DNA of 45,332 nt, from positions 1 to 45,332 of the forward strand of contig JAKADC010000016.1 of the NCBI GenBank assembly GCA_021820845.1, given 5' to 3'. Shown here piece by piece: positions 1 to 8,400 of the stretch. Position 1 is the first letter of the stretch. Every line of letters starts with the position of its first letter. The position numbers were made by a program, and so were the translations under genes. This stretch comes from Pseudomonadota bacterium. GTDB lineage: Bacteria; Pseudomonadota; Gammaproteobacteria; Burkholderiales; Thiobacillaceae. The notes below the pieces were generated by a model that was given only the letters and a program-made list of their open reading frames with translations, was not told the origin of the DNA and searched no databases.

Positions 1-367
1 GGGGCCGACCTGGCTTCGACGTGGGTCGCAAAGCAGCGTAGGGCATACCGAGGGTCAGAGCACCTCGTAAATCCAACTGAAAAACTTTAGTCGCAAACGA
101 CGAAAACTACGCCCTGGCCGCTTAAGGTCCAGGACTCACACTAGCCTGTTCATGGGCTGGGCCGGGTCAAACCGGCAGTGAGTTAATTCACATGAAATCG
201 CGCTTGTCCGGGTCGCTTGGGCAGGTGCTAAATCCAAGGCGACTCGGCGAAATCCAGCCTGTTCGGCGGGCGTGATCGAGCTTAAAGCTTAAAAACACCG
301 GACTAAGTATGTAGAACTGCCTGTAGAGGGCTTGCGGACGCGGGTTCGATTCCCGCCGGCTCCACCA
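1..367 (+). ncRNA. ssrA: tmRNA (transfer-messenger RNA)
   Basis: The 5' end GGGGCCGA pairs with CGGCTCC near the 3' end to form the tRNA-like acceptor stem, and the molecule ends in ACCA at 364-367 after a T-arm with GGTTCGATTCC. The internal reading frame at 93-125 encodes the proteolysis tag ANDENYALAA followed by TAA. The RNA rescues stalled ribosomes together with SmpB. The length of about 367 nt is normal for a one-piece tmRNA. Its 3' end is the apparent integration site of the element that starts directly after it, and no hairpin-plus-T terminator follows within the next 75 nt. The window starts exactly at the tmRNA 5' end, so its promoter is not visible. Confidence 0.97.
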
Positions 368-448
368 TTAGCTATTCCGGGAAGGTCCGGAGAAGACCGA
401 AAAACCTAATAAAAACAACGAAATCGGCCTTTATCCTTTCCGGTGCAA

Positions 449-539
449 TGCAGTAACATCCATTGCAATCCGGCGTTTTATGCAGTAACTTTCGCAGTAA
501 CAGCGGTTTTCCTGTTACTGCATCCGGGGAGTTACTGCA
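449..539. repeat. Cluster of five TGCAGTAAC repeats (putative integrase arm sites, left end)
   Basis: TGCAGTAAC occurs at 449-457 and 481-489, with GCAGTAAC at 494-501, and the inverted form GTTACTGCA at 514-522 and 531-539. The same 8-9-mer recurs at 9028-9036 and 9041-9048 near the other end of the element. Repeats limited to both ends of an island next to an integrase gene fit arm-type binding sites for the tyrosine recombinase. The last copy lies directly in front of the integrase start codon, so integrase may also repress its own expression (inference). Confidence 0.7.
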
Positions 540-541
540 TC

Positions 542-1807
542 ATGGCAAAGGAACTCATCAAGTCGGACGCCACCATCAAGGCGGCGAAACCTCAAGCGGC
601 CCCCTACCGTCTTTCGGACGGCAGCGGGCTTTATCTGCTGGTCCGCCCCGATGGCAAGAAATGGTGGCGGCTCGACTACACCCACGAAGGCAAACGCAAA
701 ACCCTTTCCCTGGGGACATATCCCGATACCGGCCTGGCGCTGGCACGGACCAAGGCTGCGGCGGAACGCGAACTGGTAGCGGCCGGCATTGACCCAAGCG
801 AAGCCCGCCAGTCCAAGAGAACCCAGCGGGCGGAAGCGCAGGAAATCGAACGCCGGTTGGCTGAGGGAGTCCCGCTGGCGGACAGCTTCGAAGCCATCGG
901 CCGCGAATGGTTCGACAAGTTTTCCCCTGGCTGGGTGGCAGGCCACGGGGACAAGATCATCCGGCGGCTTGAGCGGGATATTTTCCCTTGGCTGGGCGCC
1001 CGCCCCATTGCCGAAATCAAGGCGCCGGAACTGCTGTCCGCATTGCGGCGGATCGAGGATCGCAGCGCGATTGAAACGGCCCACCGTGCCCTGCAAAACT
1101 GCGGGCAGGTTTTCCGCTACGCCATCGCCACCGGCCGGGCCGAACGTGACATATCGGCGGACCTGCGGGGCGCCCTGGTCCCCGTGAGCAAAACCCACCT
1201 GCCCGCCATCACGGACCCGAAAGCCATCGGCGGCTTGCTGCGGGCCATTGACGGTTACACCGGCTTTTTCGTGACCAAGTGCGCCTTGCGGATTGCCCCG
1301 CTGGTATTCGTGCGGCCCGGCGAACTGCGCAAGGCCGAATGGTCTGAAATCGACCTGGACAATGCGGAATGGACCATCCCAGCCGAGCGCATGAAAATGC
1401 GACAGCCTCACCTTGTCCCTCTGTCCCGACAGGCCGTGGAAATCCTGCGCGAGCTTCACGCCGTAACCGGTCGCGGGCAATTCGTTTTCCCTGGGGCGCG
1501 CGCCAATGGCCGGCCCATGAGCGATAACGCCGTCCTGGCCGCATTGCGGCGCATGGGCATTCCGAAAGAGGAAATGACAGGCCACGGCTTCCGGGCGATG
1601 GCGCGGACCGTGTTGGATGAAGTCCTGGGCTTCCGGCCGGATTGGATCGAACATCAACTGGCCCACGCCGTCCGGGACCCGAACGGCCGCGCCTACAACC
1701 GAACGGCCCACCTGACCAAGCGGCGGGAAATGATGCAAGCCTGGGCGGATTACCTGGACGCCCTCAAGGCTGAAAACGTGGTCCCGTTCAAGGCGAAAAA
1801 GGCATGA
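542..1807 (+). CDS. int: P4-type tyrosine recombinase/integrase
   Basis: Site-specific integrase of about 421 residues with the usual P4-family layout: an N-terminal arm-DNA-binding domain (DUF4102-like, residues ~1-90, including the typical LSDGSGLYLLVRPDGKKWW stretch), a core-binding domain, and a C-terminal catalytic domain. Visible catalytic residues are Arg258 in VRPGELR, His348 and Arg351 in HGFR, His375, and the nucleophile Tyr385 in AYNR. The ATG at 542 was chosen over the in-frame start at 443 because the family begins close to MAKEL and GGGGAG at 526-531 can serve as ribosome binding site. It lies right behind ssrA, the expected target. The gene appears intact. Confidence 0.93.
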   Translation: MAKELIKSDATIKAAKPQAAPYRLSDGSGLYLLVRPDGKKWWRLDYTHEGKRKTLSLGTYPDTGLALARTKAAAERELVAAGIDPSEARQSKRTQRAEAQEIERRLAEGVPLADSFEAIGREWFDKFSPGWVAGHGDKIIRRLERDIFPWLGARPIAEIKAPELLSALRRIEDRSAIETAHRALQNCGQVFRYAIATGRAERDISADLRGALVPVSKTHLPAITDPKAIGGLLRAIDGYTGFFVTKCALRIAPLVFVRPGELRKAEWSEIDLDNAEWTIPAERMKMRQPHLVPLSRQAVEILRELHAVTGRGQFVFPGARANGRPMSDNAVLAALRRMGIPKEEMTGHGFRAMARTVLDEVLGFRPDWIEHQLAHAVRDPNGRAYNRTAHLTKRREMMQAWADYLDALKAENVVPFKAKKA

Positions 1808-1832
1808 GTCCCGCGCCGTTTCCGGCTACCCT

Positions 1833-1907
1833 TCGTTTTGAAACCGGGAAAACCGGGAAACCGGGAAAACTGCATAACCATGCGGGTTTGCGGCTTCCCG
1901 GTTTTGA
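1833..1907. repeat. Left copy of 75-bp inverted repeat with CCGGGAAA iterons
   Basis: This segment matches the reverse complement of 7803-7877 over 75 nt with three mismatches, all C/T transitions. It starts with three tandem AAACCGGGAAA-type units and ends with one unit in the opposite direction (TTCCCGGTTTT), so each copy can also fold on itself. Two further GAAACCGGGAAA units follow at about 1924-1948. It sits between int and the lipoprotein gene and is not convincingly coding. Iterons next to a satellite primase suggest a replication origin or binding sites for the primase/replication protein (inference). Confidence 0.75.
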
Positions 1908-2100
1908 TAAATTCGCGTTTTTCGAAACCGGGAAACCGGGAAAACCGGACTCTATCGGACGGCGCTGGAAACGTGCCCGGCATTCCGCCGGATACAACAG
2001 CCCGGAATTTTGCGCGGGAGCTTTTCCCCTGCCGGCCCCCACCCGGCATGGGCATTGGGAGGCTTGCGGTACAGTTGGCGCACCAATTCAAATAAGGGGA

Positions 2101-2409
2101 ATGCCGCAATTGGAAAACATCTTCACCAGCAGCCGGCGGACCCTATCCGCCCTGCTCATCGCACTGGCGCTCTCCGCCTGTGCCGGCACCGCTTTCAACT
2201 GGGACTCCGCCCGGCAGATAAAGGCCGGCATGAACGAGCAGGAAGTCACCGCCATCATGGGCGCCCCCTACCTGGTCAAGAGCCAGAAAGATGGAATCGT
2301 CTGGGTGTGGAGCTATGCCGACGCATTCTCCGGGGCTAAATCCGTATCCGTCGTTTTCGTCGGCGGTAAGGTTGTCGAGCCGCCACCGATTCCCGCGTCC
2401 TTCAGATGA
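2101..2409 (+). CDS. Small BamE/SmpA-like lipoprotein
   Basis: A protein of about 102 residues with a short N-terminal charged stretch, a hydrophobic segment and a lipobox ending LSAC at about residue 21, so it should be lipidated on that Cys and exported to the envelope. The rest (QIKAGMNEQEVTAIMGAPYL) resembles the BamE/SmpA (OmlA) fold, where this turn-helix motif follows the lipidated N-terminus. The start is uncertain: the frame stays open back to an ATG at 1804 overlapping the int stop codon, but that extension is encoded by the iteron repeat. AAGGGG lies almost against the ATG at 2101, so the TTG at 2110 is also possible. A lipoprotein in such an element may be a passenger gene that alters the host surface (inference). 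Confidence 0.65.
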   Translation: MPQLENIFTSSRRTLSALLIALALSACAGTAFNWDSARQIKAGMNEQEVTAIMGAPYLVKSQKDGIVWVWSYADAFSGAKSVSVVFVGGKVVEPPPIPASFR

Positions 2410-2446
2410 CCCGTAAGCTGACCGCAAGGCCGCGGAGAATTGAAGC

Positions 2447-2480
2447 GGGCCGGCGTGGTGCGGTAACACCACGCCGGCCC
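2447..2480. other. Perfect 14-bp hairpin
   Basis: GGGCCGGCGTGGTG at 2447-2460 and its exact reverse complement at 2467-2480 enclose the 6-nt loop CGGTAA. No T-run follows on either strand, so it is not a typical intrinsic terminator. It lies between the lipoprotein gene and radC, about 20 nt before the very strong radC ribosome binding site, and may protect or separate transcripts. Confidence 0.6.
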
Positions 2481-2513
2481 TGACCATAACCCCACCTGAT
2501 AGGAGGTGATGCA

Positions 2514-3071
2514 ATGGCTACAGCAAATTGTAGCAACCGCACCCGATACGAAGACGCCACCATCCGGCGCGCGCTGCGAATCATGGGAAACAGGCTGCGC
2601 GAGCCTGGCGCGGCTCTATGCAGCCCGAACGCCGCCCGGGATTACCTGGCCCTGCGGCTTGGGAACCGTGAGCATGAAGTCTTCGCGGCCGTTTTTCTCG
2701 ACACACAAAACCGCGTCATTGCCACGGAAGAGCTATTCCGCGGAACCCTGACCCAAACCGCCGTCTATCCCCGCGAAGTCGTCAAACGGGCGCTGGCCCT
2801 GAATGCCGCCAGCGTCATATTCGCCCACAATCACCCATCCGGCGCGGAAGAGCCAAGCCAGGCGGACCGCTGGCTGACGGATCAACTGAAAACCGCCCTG
2901 GCGATGGTTGACGTTCGGACGTTGGATCACTTCGTAATCGCTGGCACGCGCTATGCGTCCTTCATGGAACGCGGCTGGCTTGATGGTCCCGCAGAATCGA
3001 CGCCGGAACCCGCAAAGCCCAAGCGGCCCCGCGCCCGCAAGCCGACCAAGCGGGCGGCGGCGAAAAAATGA
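2514..3071 (+). CDS. RadC-family JAB/JAMM domain protein
   Basis: This 185-residue protein carries the RadC (DUF2466) JAMM metal-site pattern: Glu72 in EELFRGT, His105 and His107 in AHNHPSG, and Asp118. It lacks the N-terminal helix-hairpin-helix part of chromosomal RadC, as is usual for the short versions on mobile elements, and ends in a basic Lys/Ala/Pro tail that probably binds nucleic acid. The ATG at 2514 is preceded by AGGAGGTGAT at 2501-2510, a full match to the anti-Shine-Dalgarno sequence, so high translation is expected. The biochemical function of RadC proteins is not settled; a role in element maintenance or recombination is inference. Confidence 0.88.
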   Translation: MATANCSNRTRYEDATIRRALRIMGNRLREPGAALCSPNAARDYLALRLGNREHEVFAAVFLDTQNRVIATEELFRGTLTQTAVYPREVVKRALALNAASVIFAHNHPSGAEEPSQADRWLTDQLKTALAMVDVRTLDHFVIAGTRYASFMERGWLDGPAESTPEPAKPKRPRARKPTKRAAAKK

Positions 3072-3167
3072 GCAATCGCCCCGGCGGCGCTTGCTGCGCG
3101 AAGCAACGAGGATGAAGCCGAGGCGCGGCCGGCCTCGCAAGCAAGGAATCAACGAGGAGAAAACCTA

Positions 3168-3437
3168 ATGGGATATTTCCGTTTCCGCCGACGCATCAAG
3201 ATTGCCCCCGGCGTCAGCCTGAACCTCAGCAAGTCGGGAATCAGCACTTCCCTGGGCGGAAAAGGCTTCACCGTGAATCTAGGCCGGGGCAAGACGCGAA
3301 CAACGGCAAGCCTGCCCGGCACCGGCCTGAGCTACGCCACCACACAGAAAGCGGCCGACACGTCCCGCCGGACTCCGTGGGTACTGCTGGCCTTGCTGGT
3401 GCTGGTCTTTGTGGTGCTGGCTTGGATGATGCACTGA
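3168..3437 (+). CDS. DUF4236 domain membrane protein
   Basis: An 89-residue protein whose first ~60 residues fit the DUF4236 pattern (FRFRRRIKIAPGVSLNLSKS, then GGKGFTVNLGRGKTRTT and PGTGLSY). A single hydrophobic segment (about residues 70-88) should anchor it in the membrane by its C-terminus. GAGGAGA upstream of the ATG serves as ribosome binding site. The stop codon overlaps the next start (TGATG), so the two genes are probably translationally coupled. The function of DUF4236 is unknown; it is common on phages and islands. Confidence 0.8.
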   Translation: MGYFRFRRRIKIAPGVSLNLSKSGISTSLGGKGFTVNLGRGKTRTTASLPGTGLSYATTQKAADTSRRTPWVLLALLVLVFVVLAWMMH

Positions 3438-3919
3438 TGGCGGCGGACCCAGCAGACGATGTGAAGCTGTCGATTGACCCCGCCAAGCTGGAAAACGTCA
3501 TTCTCGCGCTTCGGGCTGGCAACATATCGGAATGCCTGGTTTCTGATGTAAAGCACGCCGAAGAAGTACTCTGGCATATCGGCTTTCTAGCCTACATCGC
3601 ACCCGGCTTCATAGATGAATTCCTGGCGCTTTTCATTCCCCACTTCATCAAACAACGCGAACGGGCTGTGATAAGCGAGCTGGCCCAAGAAAGGGCCGAT
3701 GCGGAAGGCTTCGGACGGGAATGGAGCGAAGCCATTTCGGCCGGAAGGTCGCCGCATCAGAATGACTTCATCGCAAAGATGGTGACCGTGCAAATGAAGG
3801 CCGCCGGGGTCAATCAGGCTCAAGCGATTAAAGCGGCGGCTGAACAGCTATGCCGCGAAGAAGACAGCATTCGCAAGAGCGTTACCCGCTCCAAGAAACG
3901 GGCCAAGTCCAAGAGCTGA
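3437..3919 (+). CDS. Hypothetical protein
   Basis: I do not recognise this 160-residue protein. It has an acidic N-terminus, a moderately hydrophobic central stretch (EVLWHIGFLAYIAPGFIDEF) and a helical, strongly basic C-terminus ending KSVTRSKKRAKSKS. The ATG at 3437 overlaps the stop codon of the DUF4236 gene, which supports this start over the earlier in-frame ATG at 3377. The coupling suggests the two products act together. Confidence 0.65.
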   Translation: MAADPADDVKLSIDPAKLENVILALRAGNISECLVSDVKHAEEVLWHIGFLAYIAPGFIDEFLALFIPHFIKQRERAVISELAQERADAEGFGREWSEAISAGRSPHQNDFIAKMVTVQMKAAGVNQAQAIKAAAEQLCREEDSIRKSVTRSKKRAKSKS

Positions 3920-4056
3920 CACCCACACACACGAAGCTCAAGGGGCACTGAAAAAGAGTGCCCCTTCCGGCATACCCCGCGCCTTCCTACATTGCCCCCA
4001 AGCCCGCCGGACGAATTCCGGACGGTTCTGCTCATATGCGCTTGGAGGTAATCACC

Positions 4057-4317
4057 ATGCAAACCGGTATCACGATCAAGCGGGCGAAAGATGCCCGCGC
4101 CCAATTCGGAATCGGTAATTCCACGTTCTACGAGTGGCAGGAAAAGGGGCTAATGACTCCCGGCGTGCCGCTGGGGGCGCGTGCTGTAGGCTGGCCCGCC
4201 CACGAATTGGACGCCATCGCGGCGGCGCGGATCGCCGGGAAATCGGAAGATGAAATCCGCGCCCTGGTCCTTGACCAGATCGCGGCCCGTGCTGATGCTG
4301 CCACGCCGAAAGCGTAA
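4057..4317 (+). CDS. AlpA-like DNA-binding regulator
   Basis: A protein of 86 residues with a winged-helix/MerR-like N-terminal half (FGIGNSTFYEWQEKGLMTPGV, then GARAVGWPAHELDAIAAARI), which is the AlpA pattern: helix-turn-helix, a wing that reads GxRAVGW, and a helix ending in a short tail. AlpA-type proteins activate excision/replication genes in P4-like and PICI satellites. The ATG at 4057 has GGAGG at 4044-4048. Its place ahead of the primase block fits a role as master activator of the replication genes (inference). Confidence 0.75.
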   Translation: MQTGITIKRAKDARAQFGIGNSTFYEWQEKGLMTPGVPLGARAVGWPAHELDAIAAARIAGKSEDEIRALVLDQIAARADAATPKA

Positions 4318-4328
4318 GGGGTCCAGCC

Positions 4329-4685
4329 ATGCAACCAGACAACAAAAAGCCCGACGCGCACTGTCAGCCGAGCAAAGGCAAATCACGCCCCCAGCGTACC
4401 GGAATATCGGCAACGCAGCGGGACACTCACCACCGAATTGAGGCGCAATCCGCACATTCGCAAAACCCACCCCGCCCTTGGTACCCCGAGGAATATCCTG
4501 ACCTTTACCGTCTGATCGAATCGGCACGCGCGACAGCCCAAGCACGGCGGCGACTACGCGGCCGGATCGTTTTCCACCATGAAGGCCGAAGCTATGCGGC
4601 CCGGTTCACGAACCTGGACCGAATCATCATCGAAGACCGCCAGACCGGGCGCTTTATCGCGTCTTCTGACTTCTTCGCGCTGTGA
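4329..4685 (+). CDS. Hypothetical protein
   Basis: Unrecognised protein of 118 residues. The first ~45 residues are hydrophilic and low-complexity (rich in Gln, Lys, Pro, His) and look disordered. The rest looks like a small folded domain with alternating strands (GRIVFHHEGRSYAARFTN, then RIIIEDRQTGRFIASSDFF). It lies between the AlpA-like gene and the primase in a same-strand run, so it belongs to the replication operon. Confidence 0.6.
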   Translation: MQPDNKKPDAHCQPSKGKSRPQRTGISATQRDTHHRIEAQSAHSQNPPRPWYPEEYPDLYRLIESARATAQARRRLRGRIVFHHEGRSYAARFTNLDRIIIEDRQTGRFIASSDFFAL

Positions 4686-4695
4686 GGGGGCGACC

Positions 4696-4956
4696 ATGGC
4701 GAATGATCCTGAAATCCGGGCGGCCATGATGCAACTTCATGATGCCTATGTGGATGCCCTACGGGCGGCGGCGGACTTGGCACAAGACCTGCCCACCGAC
4801 CATATCTTGGGCCAGCCCTTTCAATCACTCACGGCCGCCCTTGACGCCGTGCGTCCACCCCTGCGAATTCTATCGGACCGACTCATCGAACCGCCTGATG
4901 TGCGGGGCGAACTTCGCCGCCGCCTTGCGGAAGGTTTGTTGAAGGGTAGGCGATGA
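4696..4956 (+). CDS. Hypothetical protein upstream of primase
   Basis: Unrecognised 86-residue, mainly helical protein (MANDPEIRAAMMQLHDAY through RRRLAEGLLKGRR). GAGGGGG just upstream of the ATG at 4696 is a good ribosome binding site. Its stop overlaps the primase start in an ATGA, so translation of the two is coupled. A role as primase partner or replication accessory factor is inference from position only. Confidence 0.6.
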   Translation: MANDPEIRAAMMQLHDAYVDALRAAADLAQDLPTDHILGQPFQSLTAALDAVRPPLRILSDRLIEPPDVRGELRRRLAEGLLKGRR

Positions 4957-7754
4957 AGCGCGGCGCCCCGGACTTCAAGACCATCGCGGCCCGCGCTTTG
5001 GATCAAATCGAGGCGGTTTGCACCCGCTGGCTGCCCGATGGCAAAAAGGCGGCCCACGAATGGGAAATCGGCGACCGCCACGGCACGCCCGGAAAATCGT
5101 TGAAGGTTCACCTGTCCGGTACCAAGGCGGGCATGTGGGCGGACTTCTCGACGGGCGACAAAGGCGGCGACCTGGTTTCACTGGTGGCCTATATCGACGG
5201 CGTTTCCCAAGGTGACGCGGCCCGCCGGCTGGCCGAATTCCTGGCGCTGCCCGTTGATACCCCGGCCACGCGTCCCGCACCGAAGGCGAAGCCCGCGGCC
5301 CTGGAATGGCGGCCGATTCTCCCAGTCCCCGCCGATGCCCCGCCCGCGCCGGCAGCGCACCCCAAGCACGGCAAGCCGGACCGCGTTTATCACTATCGAG
5401 CAGCAGACGGCCAAACGCTTGGCTATGTGGCCCGCTTCGAAGCGAACGCCACGCGCCCGAAAAAGGAATTCGCCTGGCAGGTTTTCGCTGAAGCGGCAGG
5501 CCGGCGGGAATGGCGTTGGCAGGGTTTCCCTGTCCCGCGTCCACTGTATGGCCTGGATGCCTTGGCAGACCGGCCGGCCGCGCCCGTGGTTTTGTGCGAA
5601 GGCGAGAAGGCGGCGGAAGCCTGCTGGGATTTGTGGCCTGATGCCTTGGCCATGACCTGGCCGGGTGGATCGAAGGCGACGGACAAGGCGGATTTTTCGC
5701 CGCTCACGGGCCGGGACGTGGTTTTGTGGGCGGATGCCGACCAACCCGGCCGCGATGCGATGAAAACGGCCGCGAAGCTGGCGCGGCAGGCGGGCGCGGC
5801 TTCGGTCCGCTGGCTGAACCTGCCGGCGCTGACCGCGACCCGCGGCAAGGGCGAATTGCCGAAAGGATTTGACGCGGCGGACCTGCTGGCCGAAGGATGG
5901 GACGCGGCACGGATGGCCGAATTCATGGCCAGGCCGGATGCCTTGTTGGATGGGAAGGCCACGCCCCCGGCAGCGGATCGGCCGGCCAATGATGGAGCGA
6001 ACGCGGGAGAACCCGCTACGGCAGCGGAACGGTTCAACGTGACGCGAGACGGGCTTTTCATGGTCAGGCCCAACAGGGACGGCAGCTTTCGCAGCATCCG
6101 GCTTTCCGACCCGCTGACCGTGCCCGCGCTGGCCCGCGATGAAGAGGGCGGCGGCTGGGCGCCCGTGCTGGAATTCCGCGACCGTGACGGAACCAAGCGG
6201 CAGGAAATCATCCCATTTCGGCAGTTTTTGGGGGACGGCTCGGACGGCGTGAAACAGCTTGCCGATTGTGGCCTTGCGATTGAACCCGGCCGCGACGCAA
6301 TCGACGGCCTAAAGCAATTCATCGCATCGGCCCGCCCGGAGAAACGTGGCCGCCTGATGGATGCAACCGGCTGGCACGGCGGCGCCTATCTGCTACCCGA
6401 TGGGCAAATCGGGGACGCGGCCGAAGCGTTGATTTATCGAGGTTCGAAACGGGTGCTGGGCGTCTTCGCGGCCCGTGGCAAGCTGTCCGACTGGCAGGAG
6501 CAGATTGCGGAGCTTGCCGCGGGCAATACCCGCTTGCTGTTCACCATTTCCGCGGCCTTCGTGGGGCCGCTGCTGAAGCCCTGCGATGGCGCAAGCACAG
6601 CTTTTCATTGGACCGGCGATAGCAGCCTTGGCAAGTCCGGTAGTCTTCACGCGGCCGGATCGGTATGGGGCGCCCCGGCGGGAACGGTTCATTCCTGGCG
6701 GTCCACCGATAACAGCCTGGAATATGTAGCGGCTCAACACAATGATGGTTTGCTGATTCTCGACGAGTTGAAGGAAGTTGACCCCAAGCAAGCCGGCGCC
6801 ATCGCCTACATGCTTTCCAACGCCAAGGGGAAGAACCGCGCCCATCATGCCGGCGGACTGCGCGAGGCCATCACCTGGCGCATTGCCATGCTATCCAGCG
6901 GCGAACTTGGCTTGGCGGATCACCTGGCAAGCGCGGGACAGAAAACCCACGCGGGGCAGACGGTCCGCTTTATCGAACTGCCGGCCGATGCCGGCGCCGG
7001 GCTGGGCATGTGGGCAGAGCTTCACCACCTGGCAGACGGGCGCGGCTTTACCGACCATTTGAAAACGGCCGCGGCGCGGCATTACGGCACTGCCGGCCGC
7101 GCCTTCGTTCGTGCCCTGGCATCGAGCCTTGCGGATGTGCCCGGCCTAGTCCGCAAGCTTGAAACGCGGTTCTTTGAAAGCTACGTCCCACGCGACGCGG
7201 GCGGACAGGTTAAGCGCGTGGCGGGCGCCTTCGCCTTGGTGGCGGCGGCCGGCGAACTGGCCGCGGAATGGCAGATTTGCCCATGGCCAGAGCGGTCCGC
7301 CTTTGACGCGGCCGGCGAGCTTTTCCGCGAATGGCTGAAAGGCCGCCCCACCGCCGGCAATCTGGAAGAGGCGCAAATCCTGGCGCATGTGCTGGCCGTG
7401 ATGGAACGCAACTGGCAGGCGCGTTTCATTGATTGGGGCCGGGTATCCGAAGCGAACGCGGACCTATCGCGCATGGCGGCCGTGCCGGACGCCTTGGGCT
7501 TCCGCAAAAAGGCGAGCGAATGGAACGAAGACAATCAAGCGTTTCTGTTCTATGTGACCCGCGCCCGCTTCGCCGAGGAATTCGGCACCAAGGGCGGATT
7601 CAAGCCTAAGCGCGTGGCGGCCGTGCTGAAGGCCAAAGGGATTTTGCGATGCGACCCTGACGCGGCAACGCTCAAAGAAACATTGCCGAACGGCGACCCG
7701 CGGAGCTATTGCATCATCGGCCGCAAACTATGGGAGGCCGGCCCCGATGCTTGA
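4953..7754 (+). CDS. Satellite/island primase-helicase (TOPRIM + DUF927)
   Basis: A replication protein of 933 residues. The N-terminal part resembles the zinc-finger/CHC-like region of phage-type primases (AGMWADFSTGDKGGDLVSLV, residues ~50-70). A TOPRIM domain follows, with the conserved Glu in LCEGEKAAEA (~residue 215) and the acidic pair in WADADQPGRDA (~260). The C-terminal half is a DUF927-type helicase with Walker A GDSSLGKS (~553-561) and Walker B LLILDE (~600). It should prime and unwind DNA for autonomous replication of the excised element. Translationally coupled genes lie on both sides, and one arm of the iteron repeat sits just after its stop codon. Confidence 0.88.
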   Translation: MKRGAPDFKTIAARALDQIEAVCTRWLPDGKKAAHEWEIGDRHGTPGKSLKVHLSGTKAGMWADFSTGDKGGDLVSLVAYIDGVSQGDAARRLAEFLALPVDTPATRPAPKAKPAALEWRPILPVPADAPPAPAAHPKHGKPDRVYHYRAADGQTLGYVARFEANATRPKKEFAWQVFAEAAGRREWRWQGFPVPRPLYGLDALADRPAAPVVLCEGEKAAEACWDLWPDALAMTWPGGSKATDKADFSPLTGRDVVLWADADQPGRDAMKTAAKLARQAGAASVRWLNLPALTATRGKGELPKGFDAADLLAEGWDAARMAEFMARPDALLDGKATPPAADRPANDGANAGEPATAAERFNVTRDGLFMVRPNRDGSFRSIRLSDPLTVPALARDEEGGGWAPVLEFRDRDGTKRQEIIPFRQFLGDGSDGVKQLADCGLAIEPGRDAIDGLKQFIASARPEKRGRLMDATGWHGGAYLLPDGQIGDAAEALIYRGSKRVLGVFAARGKLSDWQEQIAELAAGNTRLLFTISAAFVGPLLKPCDGASTAFHWTGDSSLGKSGSLHAAGSVWGAPAGTVHSWRSTDNSLEYVAAQHNDGLLILDELKEVDPKQAGAIAYMLSNAKGKNRAHHAGGLREAITWRIAMLSSGELGLADHLASAGQKTHAGQTVRFIELPADAGAGLGMWAELHHLADGRGFTDHLKTAAARHYGTAGRAFVRALASSLADVPGLVRKLETRFFESYVPRDAGGQVKRVAGAFALVAAAGELAAEWQICPWPERSAFDAAGELFREWLKGRPTAGNLEEAQILAHVLAVMERNWQARFIDWGRVSEANADLSRMAAVPDALGFRKKASEWNEDNQAFLFYVTRARFAEEFGTKGGFKPKRVAAVLKAKGILRCDPDAATLKETLPNGDPRSYCIIGRKLWEAGPDA

Positions 7755-8292
7755 TTGGCTGAACGATTCTCCCGGTTTCCCGGAAACGGAAAACACCGAT
7801 TTTCAAAACCGGGAGGCCGCAAACCCGCGTGGTTATGCGGTTTTCCCGGTTTCCCGGTTTTCCCGGTTTCAAAACGAGGGGGCGGCGCAACAACGAGACG
7901 AAAGCGCGAACGCCTGCGAAGAAAAACCCGCGCCTATCCCGGAGCTTTTCGAGGCCGTAGCGGCCCACGTAGGCCCCGCTGGACTGGCCGAATTGAAAGC
8001 CCAAGCCGGCCCGGATGCGGAACGCTTGGCGGAACTGTGCCGGCTGGTCCTGGTAGCACCGCCCTTCCCTACATCGGAAGACGTGGCGGAACTCGACGCC
8101 CTCATGGTCCGCCTGTGCGAGCTTGAACCGTGGCTGACTGGATACCTGTCGGAAATGCAGTCCGCCCGGCGAAGCATGGCCCCGGCGAACGTGGCCGGAA
8201 GCCTGGCCGAATTCCGGCGATTCGTCCGCGAAGCGGAAGCGCGGCGCGGCGCGGTGTTGGGGGCGGGGCGGGGCAACCTTCGCGCTAGGTAA
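7747..8292 (+). CDS. Hypothetical protein with repeat-encoded N-terminus
   Basis: Unrecognised 181-residue protein. The ATG at 7747 overlaps the primase stop (ATGCTTGA), which favours this start. Residues ~19-44 are then encoded by the right copy of the inverted iteron repeat and are probably not a conserved fold. From about residue 55 it is a helical acidic protein (IPELFEAVAAHVGPAGLAELK, then DVAELDALMVRLCELEPWL) with a basic C-terminus. A later start within the frame cannot be excluded. Confidence 0.6.
   Translation: MLDWLNDSPGFPETENTDFQNREAANPRGYAVFPVSRFSRFQNEGAAQQRDESANACEEKPAPIPELFEAVAAHVGPAGLAELKAQAGPDAERLAELCRLVLVAPPFPTSEDVAELDALMVRLCELEPWLTGYLSEMQSARRSMAPANVAGSLAEFRRFVREAEARRGAVLGAGRGNLRAR
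7803..7877. repeat. Right copy of 75-bp inverted repeat with CCGGGAAA iterons
   Basis: Reverse-complement copy of 1833-1907 (72 of 75 positions identical, all differences C/T). The TTTTCCCGGTTTCCCGG units lie within the 5' part of the gene that starts at 7747. The two copies bracket the block from the lipoprotein gene to the primase, about 5.9 kb. Further related units (CTCCCGGTTTCCCGG) occur just upstream at 7769-7784. Confidence 0.75.
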
Positions 8293-8340
8293 ACGTGAAT
8301 GTGTATGCCGTCAACAGACAACACGGAAACACCGGCAGAA

Positions 8341-8400
8341 AATGGGGGGGTCCTTCCTGGGACTTTCCCGTGCGGGTAATTCGCACCTCGGAATTCCGCT
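8341..8400. other. Candidate cos/pac packaging site upstream of the small terminase gene
   Basis: The 161-nt gap 8293-8453 has no gene. It holds a run of seven G (8344-8350), a pyrimidine/purine mirror-like stretch, and a short dyad GTGCG-GGTAATT-CGCAC at 8370-8386. Phages with Nu1-type small terminases carry cos just upstream of that gene, and this is the only structured non-coding stretch in that position. I cannot show that it is cut or bound, so this is a positional guess. Confidence 0.3.

Noticed and set aside
515..1738. Long antisense open frame opposite the integrase gene
   Set aside because: High-GC shadow frame with no recognisable motifs; the plus-strand integrase has all catalytic residues.
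1833..1950. CRISPR-like or tandem repeat array in the CCGGGAAA units
   Set aside because: Units are short and contiguous, without unique spacers of even length, and no cas genes are present.
1804..2100. N-terminal extension of the lipoprotein gene back to ATG 1804
   Set aside because: The extension is encoded by the iteron repeat and would put the signal peptide in the middle of the protein.
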